A stretch of 64,000 nucleotides of DNA from Bryobacterales bacterium (GTDB lineage: Bacteria; Acidobacteriota; Terriglobia; Bryobacterales; Bryobacteraceae), in contig JAOAPR010000065.1 of the NCBI GenBank assembly GCA_025463005.1, positions 1 through 64,000 on the forward strand. The letters run 5' to 3'. Of this stretch, positions 19,984-30,171 are shown piece after piece. Position numbers and translations under genes: made by a program. Below the pieces are notes generated by a model. That model had not been told where the DNA came from. It saw nothing but the letters and a program-made list of their open reading frames with translations, and searched no databases. Each line of letters starts with the position of its first letter. The first letter of the stretch is position 1.

Positions 19984-20640
19984 TCATTGGTCCTTGGAAA
20001 GGCCGCTCGGCGAAGCCGCTCTACTTTCTTGAACAACCGCCAAACCTTTGATGATTGTCTGCACGGCTGCTTCCTCGCCGATCGTGGAGTTAATCATAAG
20101 GTGGAAGAAATGCCTGGCTGGAAAATTGACCCCGAAGTGCTGCTTGATGAACGCGGCTCGGTCGCGGTCCACACTCTCGGCAAGCTCGATGGCTTCCTCC
20201 TGGCTCTTTCGCTGCGATTGCAGTCGGCGCACTTTTTCTTCAAATGGCGCGTAGATGAACACATGGAAGGTATCCGGGCGATCGCGCAGATCGTAAGCCG
20301 AGCCGCGTCCGACGATCACCGCATTACCTTCGGCGGCTGCCTTTCTGATCAGTTGTTCGGCCACCTTGCGGATGCCTTCTGCATCCGCTATTTTCATCCG
20401 GGGCGCATTCACGTTTCCTTCGAAGCTGCCGTGCAAGAAGGCCTTGAGAAGACGGTAGTGGAACGGGTCAATTTGTTCTTCATGGCGTTCCACGTGACGC
20501 CGGTCACACTCCAGCCATCGGGCGATCTCGTCCGTCAGCAGCTGATCCCACAATTTCCAGCCGAGCTTTGCCGCAACTTTCTGGGCGATGGCGGCGCCCC
20601 CGCTTCCGTACTCACGCTCGATGGTCAGCACTCTTATCAT
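19984..20640 (-). CDS. Cytidylate kinase-like family protein
   Basis: 218 aa; IEREYGSGGAAIAQKVAAKLGWKLWD, NAVIVGRGSAYDLRDRPDTFHVFIYAPFEEKVRRL. Confidence 0.8.
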   Translation of the reverse strand: MIRVLTIEREYGSGGAAIAQKVAAKLGWKLWDQLLTDEIARWLECDRRHVERHEEQIDPFHYRLLKAFLHGSFEGNVNAPRMKIADAEGIRKVAEQLIRKAAAEGNAVIVGRGSAYDLRDRPDTFHVFIYAPFEEKVRRLQSQRKSQEEAIELAESVDRDRAAFIKQHFGVNFPARHFFHLMINSTIGEEAAVQTIIKGLAVVQESRAASPSGLSKDQ

Positions 20641-20666
20641 GACGCCTCTTCATTATTCCGCTACAC

Positions 20667-22244
20667 TTATTCCGCCACCACCGCTCGCGCGCGTGGGTCG
20701 TTCTTTCGAACCACAAACGAGAGCAAGAACATGAGACTCGCGGCAATCGCCAGCAGCATGTAGGTGTCGATATAGGCAAGTGTCTGCGATTGAATCAGGA
20801 GGGACTGGTAAGAGCGCGCGTAGGCTTGTACCTGCGCGTCGGGTGCACTCGCTCCCGCTTGATTCAACTGCGCGGCAAGTCCACTCAATTGATTGCGGAA
20901 GACCGGTTCATACAGGTTGGTATGCGCGGAGAGCATGGATTGATGAACCTGGGCTCGCCGCGCCAGCAGCGTCGTGACCATGGAAGTTCCCACGCTGCTT
21001 CCAATATTCCGCATGAAATTCACCAGTCCGGAAACGCTATTCCCTTTTTCCGCCGGAATCCCGCTATAAGCGGAGAGCGAAATAGGCACGAACAGAAACC
21101 CCAGGCCAAACGCTTGCGCTATTCTAAGCCGGCTTGCTGCTCCAAAGCTAATGAGCAAGTTTAGCCGCTGGGCAGAATAATACATTCCAAACGCCAGGCA
21201 CACCCAGCCAAAGGCCATGATGTACTTCGCCGGAACTTTGGTGGTGAGCTGGCCAACGATGGGCATCTCGAACAGGATAATTATACTGGCCCCAGAAAGA
21301 ACCAGGCCGGCGGCCTCAGCCGTGTACCCCATAAGCGTTTGAAGAAACAAAGGCATCATCACCAGGCTGCTGAACAGGAGAACGCCCAGGGCGAACATCA
21401 TGAGGCTTGACACGGCGAAGCTAACGCTCTTGAACATGCGGACATCCACAACCGGCGCCTGCTGGCGCCACTCCCAGATAACCAGCGAAATGAAGCAGAC
21501 GATCGAGATTACAGCGAGCGTAACGATGAAATTGGAGCCAAACCAATCGTCTTCCTGGCCTTTATCCAGAAGGATCTGCAGCGCCCCAACCGCAAGGATG
21601 AGCAGTGCAATTCCGATGTAATCGACGCGGATGCCCGCTCCCTTGCGGGCGCTCAGGTAAGGCGGGTCCTCCACCAATCGGTACACCAGCAACAGGGTCA
21701 ACAGACCCACAGGGAGGTTGATATAAAAAATCCAGCGCCAGGAGTAATTGTCGGTCAGCCAGCCGCCCAGCGTCGGGCCGATCGTTGGCGCCATGATCGC
21801 GGTAATCCCGTAGAGAGCGAAAGCCAGCCCGCGTTTCTCCGGCGGGAACGTGTCCGCCAAAATGGCCTGCGCCATGGGCTGAAGCCCGCCGCCGCCGGCA
21901 CCTTGTATCACTCGGAAAACGACCAGCATCCCGAGGCTGGGTGCGATGCCGCACAGCAGGGAGGTAACGGTGAACAGAAGGATGCACAGCAGAAAAAACC
22001 GTTTGCGGCCAAAGGTAGTCGCCAGCCATCCGCTGATCGGAAGAACGATGGCATTCGAAACAAGATACGAAGTAAGCACCCACGTGCTCTCATCGTTGCT
22101 GGCCCCCAGGTCCCCCGCCAAATGCGGTAAAGCTACATTGGCGATGCTGGTGTCCAGCACCTCCATGAACGCGGCCATTGCGACTACTACCGCAATTGTC
22201 CAGGGATTGAATTTTGGTTTCCAAGCCTCTGCCGCATCAGCCAT
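20667..22244 (-). CDS. MFS drug transporter, DHA2/EmrB family
   Basis: 525 aa; VAMAAFMEVLDTSIANVALPHLAGDLGASNDESTWVLTSYLVSNAIVLPISGWLATTFGRKRFF; 14-TM-like hydrophobic pattern. Confidence 0.93.
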   Translation of the reverse strand: MADAAEAWKPKFNPWTIAVVVAMAAFMEVLDTSIANVALPHLAGDLGASNDESTWVLTSYLVSNAIVLPISGWLATTFGRKRFFLLCILLFTVTSLLCGIAPSLGMLVVFRVIQGAGGGGLQPMAQAILADTFPPEKRGLAFALYGITAIMAPTIGPTLGGWLTDNYSWRWIFYINLPVGLLTLLLVYRLVEDPPYLSARKGAGIRVDYIGIALLILAVGALQILLDKGQEDDWFGSNFIVTLAVISIVCFISLVIWEWRQQAPVVDVRMFKSVSFAVSSLMMFALGVLLFSSLVMMPLFLQTLMGYTAEAAGLVLSGASIIILFEMPIVGQLTTKVPAKYIMAFGWVCLAFGMYYSAQRLNLLISFGAASRLRIAQAFGLGFLFVPISLSAYSGIPAEKGNSVSGLVNFMRNIGSSVGTSMVTTLLARRAQVHQSMLSAHTNLYEPVFRNQLSGLAAQLNQAGASAPDAQVQAYARSYQSLLIQSQTLAYIDTYMLLAIAASLMFLLSFVVRKNDPRARAVVAE

Positions 22245-22253
22245 GGTGCTTTC

Positions 22254-23519
22254 CTACTCGAGATAGACTTTCGGGTCCACTGACATGCCCGGGCGCAGCT
22301 TGTGGTCGCTGTTCTGTCCCGCGTCGAGATTAATCCGAACAGGAATGCGCTGCACCACTTTCACGTAATTGCCGGTGGCGTTCTCCGGCGGCAGCACGCT
22401 GAATCTCGAACCGCTGGCTCCGCCGACGGCCACGACCTTTCCGGTGTACTCTCGCTTGTACGCATCCACGGCGACCTGGGCGTTCTGGCCCGGCTTCATC
22501 CGGCTCAGCTGGGTTTCCTTGAAATTGGCGATCACCCAAATGTCGTCGAGAGGCACCAACGCCATCAACTGCTGCCCCGGAGAAATGTTGTGCCCAAGTT
22601 CGACGGTCTTCTTCCCGATAATTCCGCCTACCGGCGCCACGATCGTGCAGTAACTGAGGTTCAGTTTCGCTTGCTCGACCAGAGCTTTCCTTTGAGCGAC
22701 TTGAGCTAAAGCGGATTTTGCGCGAGCTTCGCTGACCGCCACTTGCCTCGGCGCGGTCAGCGCCGAATCAATCGAGGCCTCGGCCTGCGTGATTCGCTGG
22801 TTCGCCTGTTCCACCGCACTCTGTGCCACGACGATGTTTTGCTCCGCCTCACCGACCCCGGCCCTGCGAGCGTCGAGCGCGGCTTGCGCCGCCGCAGCGT
22901 TCGAAACTGCCGTCTCGTACTGCTGCCGCGGAATTTCGTTTTTATCGACCAGTAGTTTGTATCGCGCCACGTCGTCACTGGCTTTTTTGTAGTTGGCTTC
23001 GGCTTCCCGAACCTGGGCTTGCGCGGATTCGAGCCGCGCCCGTGTAGCCGTTAACTGACGCTGCGCGCCCTCGACAAATGCGCTCGCATCGACCCGGGAC
23101 GAGTTAGCCGTCTTCAACTGACTGGCGGTGTTGGTGGCGGTGATCGGGATCTCGATGCGCGAGCTTCCGAGCGCCGCTTCGGCGTCTCCCAAGTCCGCTT
23201 GCGCCTTCGCGAGCGCGACTTCGAAATCCCGGGGATCGAGCCTTACCAGAACGTCCCCGGCATTGACGTATTGCTCATCTTGGACCAGCACGTCACTTAC
23301 GTTACCGGCAATCCTGCCGCTGACAGCAATGATGTGGCCGTCGATCTGGGCGTCATCGGTGGTTTCATAGGTGTTCAAATACTTCCAGACGTAATAGCCT
23401 CCCACGGCCAGAACAACCACCGCTGCAGCGATCACCAGATAGCGCGCCACCCTGCGCCTTTTGCGCGGAACAATTTTGTCTTTTTCGGGCTTGCCGTTCT
23501 CGGGTTCGGCCATGGTCAC
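22254..23519 (-). CDS. HlyD/EmrA family membrane fusion protein
   Basis: 421 aa; TTDDAQIDGHIIAVSGRIAGNVSDVLVQDEQYVNAGDVLVRLDPRDFEVALAKAQADL; C-terminal LRPGMSVDPKVYLE. Confidence 0.93.
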   Translation of the reverse strand: MTMAEPENGKPEKDKIVPRKRRRVARYLVIAAAVVVLAVGGYYVWKYLNTYETTDDAQIDGHIIAVSGRIAGNVSDVLVQDEQYVNAGDVLVRLDPRDFEVALAKAQADLGDAEAALGSSRIEIPITATNTASQLKTANSSRVDASAFVEGAQRQLTATRARLESAQAQVREAEANYKKASDDVARYKLLVDKNEIPRQQYETAVSNAAAAQAALDARRAGVGEAEQNIVVAQSAVEQANQRITQAEASIDSALTAPRQVAVSEARAKSALAQVAQRKALVEQAKLNLSYCTIVAPVGGIIGKKTVELGHNISPGQQLMALVPLDDIWVIANFKETQLSRMKPGQNAQVAVDAYKREYTGKVVAVGGASGSRFSVLPPENATGNYVKVVQRIPVRINLDAGQNSDHKLRPGMSVDPKVYLE

Positions 23520-24895
23520 TTCACCTCCAGGAACTGTTGGATTCCCTGTTCGGTGCCGCCCAAGGCACGCGCCAGGCCTACCTTCGCTACGTTGTGGGCA
23601 AAAAGCGCGGAGATCAGTGTGTCATTTGCGGCCGCGACCGACTCTTGCGCCTGCACGACCTCGATATTGTCCGTTACGCCGGCCGAAAACCTGTCGCGCG
23701 CCTGGACCAACGTCTGATTGGCGAGATCGAGATTGTCCCGCGCAACCGCCACCTGGTCGGCCGCCGAGCCGATGTCCAGAAAAGCCGAGCGGACCTGGTA
23801 ATCGATCTGTCCGCCCAAGTCCGCCAGTTCATCCTGGCGCTGCTTCAGCGCGGCCCTCGCCTGGATGATATCCCCGGCGATTCGCCCGCCGTCAAAGATC
23901 GTGATCCTGGCCGAGGCCACGAATGAGAATGTGCCATGAGATTTGCCGAGGGTCGGTCCGACGTCTCCGTAGTCCGCGGTGACGTCCGCGATGGGATAAC
24001 GTTCGCCGCGCGCGGCTTTGACAGTTTCCTCGGCAGCGCGCACGCGCGCTTTATAGCTCTGATAGTCGGGACGCTGCTGAATCGCAGCCTGCAAAGCCTG
24101 ATCCTGGGTCATGGCGGCGAGCGGCGCGAAGGGCGCCGTCTCCGAGATATTGAAGACCTGACCGGGAGGTAACCCGATCACACGACCGAGCGTGAGTTTG
24201 TCCTTCTCGAACTGATTCCGCTGAGCGAGAAGCCGCTGTTGCTGCTGTTTAAGCTCCACTTGGGATCGCAGAACATCGATGCCGGCGGCGGTTCCTGCGT
24301 TCTGCTGGTCCACGGCTCGATCGTAGAGCGCCTGAGAAGTCTCCACCTGTGAGCGAATGGCATCCACTCGAGAAGCGTCGGCGATGATCTGAAGATAGCC
24401 ATTCGCCGTAGCTTGAACGACGAGGTCGCGCGCATCCAACACGGAGAGCTGGGCGGCGCGCTGGCTCTCCTGAGCCGACTTATAATTCTTTCGCGCATTA
24501 TAGTCGAAGGCTGTCCATGAAGCGTAGGCACGTATGTCGGTGTAATGAAACGGACCGACAACGGTGGGAATGGAGACTCCTGGAATCTGGAAATTCAATC
24601 CAATCGTGTTCAAGCTGATTTGTTGGACGGTCTCGGCAGCTTTGGCATTCAATTGAGGCATCAGAGCGCTCAGGGCACGGAGACGCTCACCCCGGGCGTT
24701 GTCTTTCGCCGCGTCGCTAACCAACAATCCCAAATTCGCCTTCAGACCACGATCGATCGCCTCGCGCAGCGTGAGCGCCAAAGGCGTGGACGACGGGGCG
24801 CCGGTTGGAACGCTGCCCTGGAACTGGTTCTGCTGGGCAAGTACCACACAAGCAGCCAGAAGTCCAAAGACGAAGCGTCCTATTGTGAATCGCAT
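23516..24895 (-). CDS. TolC family outer membrane efflux protein
   Basis: 459 aa with signal peptide; LTLREAIDRGLKANLGLLVSDA; QARDRFSAGVTDNIEVVQAQESVAAANDTLISALFAHNVAKVGLARALG. Confidence 0.92.
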   Translation of the reverse strand: MRFTIGRFVFGLLAACVVLAQQNQFQGSVPTGAPSSTPLALTLREAIDRGLKANLGLLVSDAAKDNARGERLRALSALMPQLNAKAAETVQQISLNTIGLNFQIPGVSIPTVVGPFHYTDIRAYASWTAFDYNARKNYKSAQESQRAAQLSVLDARDLVVQATANGYLQIIADASRVDAIRSQVETSQALYDRAVDQQNAGTAAGIDVLRSQVELKQQQQRLLAQRNQFEKDKLTLGRVIGLPPGQVFNISETAPFAPLAAMTQDQALQAAIQQRPDYQSYKARVRAAEETVKAARGERYPIADVTADYGDVGPTLGKSHGTFSFVASARITIFDGGRIAGDIIQARAALKQRQDELADLGGQIDYQVRSAFLDIGSAADQVAVARDNLDLANQTLVQARDRFSAGVTDNIEVVQAQESVAAANDTLISALFAHNVAKVGLARALGGTEQGIQQFLEVK

Positions 24896-25594
24896 TCGGA
24901 GTATCTCCTTAGCTCTTGCTCCATCGTGCTGGATCGTTGATCGAGGTGTTTTTTGGTGTAATCGTGATGAAATGCCTCACTGTCACGCCCTCGCCGGAAC
25001 CCGGACTGACGTGAAACATATTCATCCCCTTATTGATGCGCGACTAGGTTTGGGATACCAAGATCGATTCCCGGCTCCTCATACCCCACGAGTTCGAGGG
25101 AAGCTCCCACGGGTAACCAACAGAAAGAAGCCGTTCAGGCCGAATGCAAACGCTGGCCAAATAATGTGCGGGACGGGAACTCATCTGCATTGAACGTCTG
25201 ACCGCCGCTACATTGCCGGTCATGTAGCTATTAAAACATGGCCCAATCTAAGAGGCTGGCGGAATCACAACCCAGTGACCGCGCTCATTCCGAGAAGGAT
25301 GGCTGGCGATAAGGAACCGAGAAACGTGTCATTCACTTCCGAACCGCGCTGCTACTTCGTCGGTGAATACCGAGCGAGTTTAGACCCGTCCGGCGGAGGA
25401 ACCGCACCTTTAAGGTCGCCTTGTTATTCACTTCGTGCCCGTAGAGCCTCCGGTCCTTACTGCCGTCTTTGCTCACAACTCTCCCGTCCGCGCAGTGACC
25501 ACATAGCGACGGCCGTGTCGTGATCGCGCCCAAAGGCAAGTCGCGGAATGCCTAGAACACTGCTATTCCAAGCGTCGCCGCCAAGGCGAGAAAC

Positions 25595-26887
25595 GTGCTG
25601 ACTACTGACCAGGCGATGAACGGGAAGCTGGAACCAGGAGAGGAGTTGTCTGCGCCGGAGTCACGATCGCCGTCCTCCGATGCGCCGGTCCCAGCGCGCA
25701 ACAAACGAAGGGTGTTGGGATGGATTGCGTTGCTACTTGTCTGCGCCGGGACTGTTTCCTTCGTAATGGCCAAGCGTGACGACGCCCGCAAAAAAGCGCA
25801 GCTCTCATCGCCTAAGTCGATCCCTTCCGTCGCGATCACGGCGGCCACAGCGCAGAAGGGCAACATTGGTGTTTACCTGGACGCCATTGGCACGGTTACG
25901 CCTGTTTACACGTCGTCAATTACCCCTCAGGCAAACGGAATCGTGACCGCCGTGAGCTACACGGAAGGTCAAATGGTCCAGAAAGGCGATCCACTGATTG
26001 AAATCGATCCACGCCCTTACCAGGCTCAGTTGGCGGAAGCGCAAGGCACACTCGAGCACGACACTAACGTGCTGGCGCAGGCCCGGATGGACCTCGAACG
26101 ATTCCGCGCAGCTTGGGCCCGCAATGCGATCCCGAAGCAAACGCTTGATGACCAGGAAAAATTGGTGCTCCAGCTTCAAGGCACGGTTAAGTTCGACGTA
26201 GGCGCCGTAGCTTTCGCCGAGATACAGCTCGGCTACTGTCACATCACTGCGCCAATCCCCGGTCGCGTGGGACTGCGGCTGGTGGACCCGGGCAACGTGG
26301 TTCAGGCCAATCAGACCAGCGCAACGACTTCAGCACTCGTAATCATCACGCAAATCCAACCGATCACCGTCATTTTTACGATCGCGGAAGACAGCATCGA
26401 TGCCGTGCAGGCGCAGATACGCAAGGGAGCCGTTTTGCCGGTCGAGGCATTCAATCGCACGGAGGCGGTCAAGATCGACACCGGTAAGCTGCTGACGCTC
26501 GACAACCAGATCGATACGACCACAGGAACGGTAAAGCTTCGCGCGCTTTTTGACAATAAGGACCAAGCCCTTTTCCCGAACGAATTCGTGAACGCGAGAC
26601 TTCTGGTCAAGACCTTGAAGGGCGTGACGCTGATTCCCACGAATGCCATTCAGCACAACGGGCAAGAGACCTTCGTCTACTTGGTCCGGAACGGCACGGC
26701 AGTCATGCAGACTATCAAAGCAGGAGTTGCGGACGCCGGCATGACGGCCGTTGAAGGCATTAATCCGGGCGACGTGGTCGCCACCAGCAGCTTCAATAAG
26801 CTCCAAAACGGGTCGAAGGTCGCTATATCGACCCAGCCGATCCCCTCCGAGACAAGCGGGAGCAAAACCGGAAGCAACGCCCCATGA
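25595..26887 (+). CDS. RND efflux periplasmic adaptor (MdtA-like)
   Basis: 430 aa; [99 protein letters not shown]. Confidence 0.93.
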   Translation: MLTTDQAMNGKLEPGEELSAPESRSPSSDAPVPARNKRRVLGWIALLLVCAGTVSFVMAKRDDARKKAQLSSPKSIPSVAITAATAQKGNIGVYLDAIGTVTPVYTSSITPQANGIVTAVSYTEGQMVQKGDPLIEIDPRPYQAQLAEAQGTLEHDTNVLAQARMDLERFRAAWARNAIPKQTLDDQEKLVLQLQGTVKFDVGAVAFAEIQLGYCHITAPIPGRVGLRLVDPGNVVQANQTSATTSALVIITQIQPITVIFTIAEDSIDAVQAQIRKGAVLPVEAFNRTEAVKIDTGKLLTLDNQIDTTTGTVKLRALFDNKDQALFPNEFVNARLLVKTLKGVTLIPTNAIQHNGQETFVYLVRNGTAVMQTIKAGVADAGMTAVEGINPGDVVATSSFNKLQNGSKVAISTQPIPSETSGSKTGSNAP

Positions 26888-29800
26888 GTCTGTCTCGCCC
26901 ATTCATCCTGCGGCCCGTCGCAACTTCGCTTCTGATGGCCGCCGTCCTGCTGGTGGGTGGCATTGCTTATACCCAATTACCGGTCTCCGCCTTGCCGCAG
27001 GTCGACTACCCGACCATCCAGGTGCTCACCTTCTACCCTGGCGCCAGCCCCAGAGTGATGGCTACCACGGTGACCGCGCCGCTGGAGCGCCAGTTTGGCC
27101 AGATGCCGGGCCTTAGCCAGATCACCTCCACCAGCTCGGGCGGCAGCTCGATCATTGTCCTGCAATTCAATCTCACCCTGAACATCGACGTGGCGGAGGA
27201 AGAAGTGCAAGCGGGCATCAACGCGGCCCAGAGTTTCCTGCCGTCCAATCTCCCTTCGCCGCCGGTCTATAGCAAGACGAATCCCGCCGACGCGCCGGTT
27301 CTCACCCTAGGGATCACCTCAGACTCTATGCCGCTATCGCAGGTCGAGGACCTGGTGGATACAAGACTCGCTCCAAAGTTGTCGCAACTCAGCGGAGTCG
27401 GTCTGGTCAGCATCAGCGGCGGCCAGAAGCCGGCCGTACGCATTCAGGCGAATCCAGCGGAGCTGTCTTCCTACGGAATCAACCTCGAGAACCTGCGCAC
27501 TGCACTGGCACAAACCAGCGTGAACCAGGCGAAGGGCAATTTCGATGGTCCCTACCAGGATTACCAGATCGACTCTACGGATCAGTTACTCACGGGGGCC
27601 GACTATCTGAACGTCGTCGTCGCCTTCCGCAACGGTGCGCCCGTTCTGCTGAGAGACGTAGCGCACGTGGTCGATGGTGTTGAGAACGACAAACTCGCCG
27701 CTTGGATGAACCAGACGCCGGCGGTCATCCTCAACATTCAGCGGCAACCCGGCGCCAACACGATCAGTGTCGTAAAGAGCATCAAGTCACTCCTGCCTCA
27801 GCTCGAGGCCGGCCTACCCGTTTCAATTCACGTCACAGAGCTCACCGATCTGACTACAGCGATCGAGGCGTCTGTTTCCGACGTTGAGTTCGAGCTGGTC
27901 CTGACCATCGGGCTGGTGGTGATGGTCATCCTTGTTTTTCTGCGCAATATTTACGCGACCATCATTCCCAGCGTCGCCGTCCCGTTATCGCTGATCGGCA
28001 CGTTCGGGGCGATGTACGCTCTCGGCTACAGCCTGGACAACCTGTCGCTGATGGCGCTGACCATCTCGACCGGATTTGTGGTCGACGATGCCATCGTAAT
28101 GATCGAAAATATCTCGCGCTACATCGAGCAAGGCGAGCCGCCGATGCAGGCGGCGCTCAAGGGCGCGGAGCAGATCGGGTTCACCATTCTGTCGCTTACG
28201 GTATCGCTGATCGCGGTGCTCATTCCGCTGCTGTTCATGGGCGACGTGGTCGGCCGCCTCTTTCGCGAATTCGCTGTGACGCTGGCGGTCACGATCATTA
28301 TTTCGGCGGTGGTGTCGCTCACGCTCACACCGATGATGTGTTCGCGAATTTTGAAGCATAATCCGGGCGGGCAAGGACGGATGTACAGAGCATCCGAACG
28401 GGTCTTCGAGAGCATCATCGCGTTCTACGGCCGCACGCTCAAATTCGTTCTGCGATTCCGGACGGTTACTTTGCTGGTGGCTGCCGCAACACTCGCACTC
28501 ACGATTTATCTGTACATTGTCATTCCGAAAGGTTTCTTCCCGGTGCAGGACACCGGCGTGATCCAGGGCATCTCGCAAGCGCCGGGGACCATCTCATTCC
28601 CGGCCATGGCGGAAAAGCAGAAGCAACTCGCCGGTGTGATCCTGCAGGATCCGGCGGTCGAGAGTCTTTCGTCTTTTATTGGTGCGGACGGCGCTAATAC
28701 CACTTTAAACAGCGGCCGCATGTCCATCAATTTAAAACCGCTGAATGTGCGCACAATCAGCGCCTCTGAGGTGATCCGCCGGCTACAGCAGAACCTGCAG
28801 GAGGTGCAGGGAATCACGCTCTACATGCAGCCGGTGCAGAACATTACCGTGGACGATCGCGTCAGTCGCACGCAATATCAGTACACACTCGAAGACGCGG
28901 ACGCGAACGAGCTCGATCTGTGGACCAACAGCTTCGTCGCGAAGCTCAAAGAACTGCCGCAGCTCGCCGACGTCGCCACCGACCAGCAAACGGGAGGCCT
29001 CGCGGCATCGCTCATTATCGACCGGGTCACGGCATCGCGCCTGGGCATCGCTCCTTCGACCATCGATAACACCCTTTACGACGCATTCGGGCAGCGCCAG
29101 ATCAACACGATGTTCACGCAGGTCAACCAATATCACGTCATCCTGGAGGCCGAGCCGCAGTTTCAGCGCGATCCAAAGAAGCTGCAGAAAATGTACATTC
29201 AGGCGAACGCGTCCTCAGGCGCGACGGGACCTGGCGGGACTTCTTCTTTCGCAGCCTCCGGATCCTCCGCCGCCGGATCGAACGCGCTCAGTGCTCCCGT
29301 ACAATTCACGCCCTCGTCTGGCGTCCTCACTCCGCCGTTCAATGCCCTCAGATCAGGCGTCGGCGCGACTGCAACTACCGCGACCAACGCCTCGAACACT
29401 GCCAATAGCTCAACGCCCGCGAATGCGGTGCCGTTGAGCGCGTTCACGCATTTCGAAAGTACGACCTCGCCGCTTGCGATTAGTCATCAGGGCCAGTTTC
29501 CTTCCGTAACGATTTCCTTCAATCTGGCGCCCAATGCAGCGCTGGGCAGCGCTATCGCCGCCATCGAAACAGTGCGGAAGGATCTCAACATGCCGGCGAG
29601 TGTGCAAGCCGATTTTCAGGGTGCCGCCGCAGCTTTCCAAAATTCTCTTTCCAATGAAGGACTGCTGATCCTCGCCGCACTGGTGACAGTCTACATCGTG
29701 CTGGGCGTGCTGTATGAAAGCTTCATCCATCCGGTCACGATTCTGTCAACCCTGCCTTCCGCCGGCGTGGGAGCACTGCTGGCTCTGATCCTGTTCCATC

Positions 29801-30171
29801 AGGACCTCAGTGTCGTCGCTATCATCGGCATCATTTTGTTAATCGGGATCGTAAAGAAGAACGGCATCATGATGGTCGATTTCGCGCTTGAGGCTGAGCG
29901 CGAGCATGGAAAGAGCGCGACCGATGCCATCTATGAAGCCTCTCTGCTGCGCTTCCGCCCCATCATGATGACGACGATGGCGGCGCTGCTGGCCGGACTC
30001 CCTTTGGCGTTCGGAGGCGGCGTCGGATCCGAGCTGCGGCGTCCCTTGGGAATCGCCATGGTTGGCGGGCTCCTGCTCAGCCAGGCGCTCACGCTTTACA
30101 CCACGCCCGTCATCTACGTCTTCTTTGATCGCTTCGTCAAACGGAACAGACCGCAACCGGAGGCGACATGA
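26884..30171 (+). CDS. RND multidrug efflux permease (MdtB-like)
   Basis: 1095 aa, ATGA overlap with adaptor; [83 protein letters not shown]. Confidence 0.94.
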   Translation: MSLSRPFILRPVATSLLMAAVLLVGGIAYTQLPVSALPQVDYPTIQVLTFYPGASPRVMATTVTAPLERQFGQMPGLSQITSTSSGGSSIIVLQFNLTLNIDVAEEEVQAGINAAQSFLPSNLPSPPVYSKTNPADAPVLTLGITSDSMPLSQVEDLVDTRLAPKLSQLSGVGLVSISGGQKPAVRIQANPAELSSYGINLENLRTALAQTSVNQAKGNFDGPYQDYQIDSTDQLLTGADYLNVVVAFRNGAPVLLRDVAHVVDGVENDKLAAWMNQTPAVILNIQRQPGANTISVVKSIKSLLPQLEAGLPVSIHVTELTDLTTAIEASVSDVEFELVLTIGLVVMVILVFLRNIYATIIPSVAVPLSLIGTFGAMYALGYSLDNLSLMALTISTGFVVDDAIVMIENISRYIEQGEPPMQAALKGAEQIGFTILSLTVSLIAVLIPLLFMGDVVGRLFREFAVTLAVTIIISAVVSLTLTPMMCSRILKHNPGGQGRMYRASERVFESIIAFYGRTLKFVLRFRTVTLLVAAATLALTIYLYIVIPKGFFPVQDTGVIQGISQAPGTISFPAMAEKQKQLAGVILQDPAVESLSSFIGADGANTTLNSGRMSINLKPLNVRTISASEVIRRLQQNLQEVQGITLYMQPVQNITVDDRVSRTQYQYTLEDADANELDLWTNSFVAKLKELPQLADVATDQQTGGLAASLIIDRVTASRLGIAPSTIDNTLYDAFGQRQINTMFTQVNQYHVILEAEPQFQRDPKKLQKMYIQANASSGATGPGGTSSFAASGSSAAGSNALSAPVQFTPSSGVLTPPFNALRSGVGATATTATNASNTANSSTPANAVPLSAFTHFESTTSPLAISHQGQFPSVTISFNLAPNAALGSAIAAIETVRKDLNMPASVQADFQGAAAAFQNSLSNEGLLILAALVTVYIVLGVLYESFIHPVTILSTLPSAGVGALLALILFHQDLSVVAIIGIILLIGIVKKNGIMMVDFALEAEREHGKSATDAIYEASLLRFRPIMMTTMAALLAGLPLAFGGGVGSELRRPLGIAMVGGLLLSQALTLYTTPVIYVFFDRFVKRNRPQPEAT

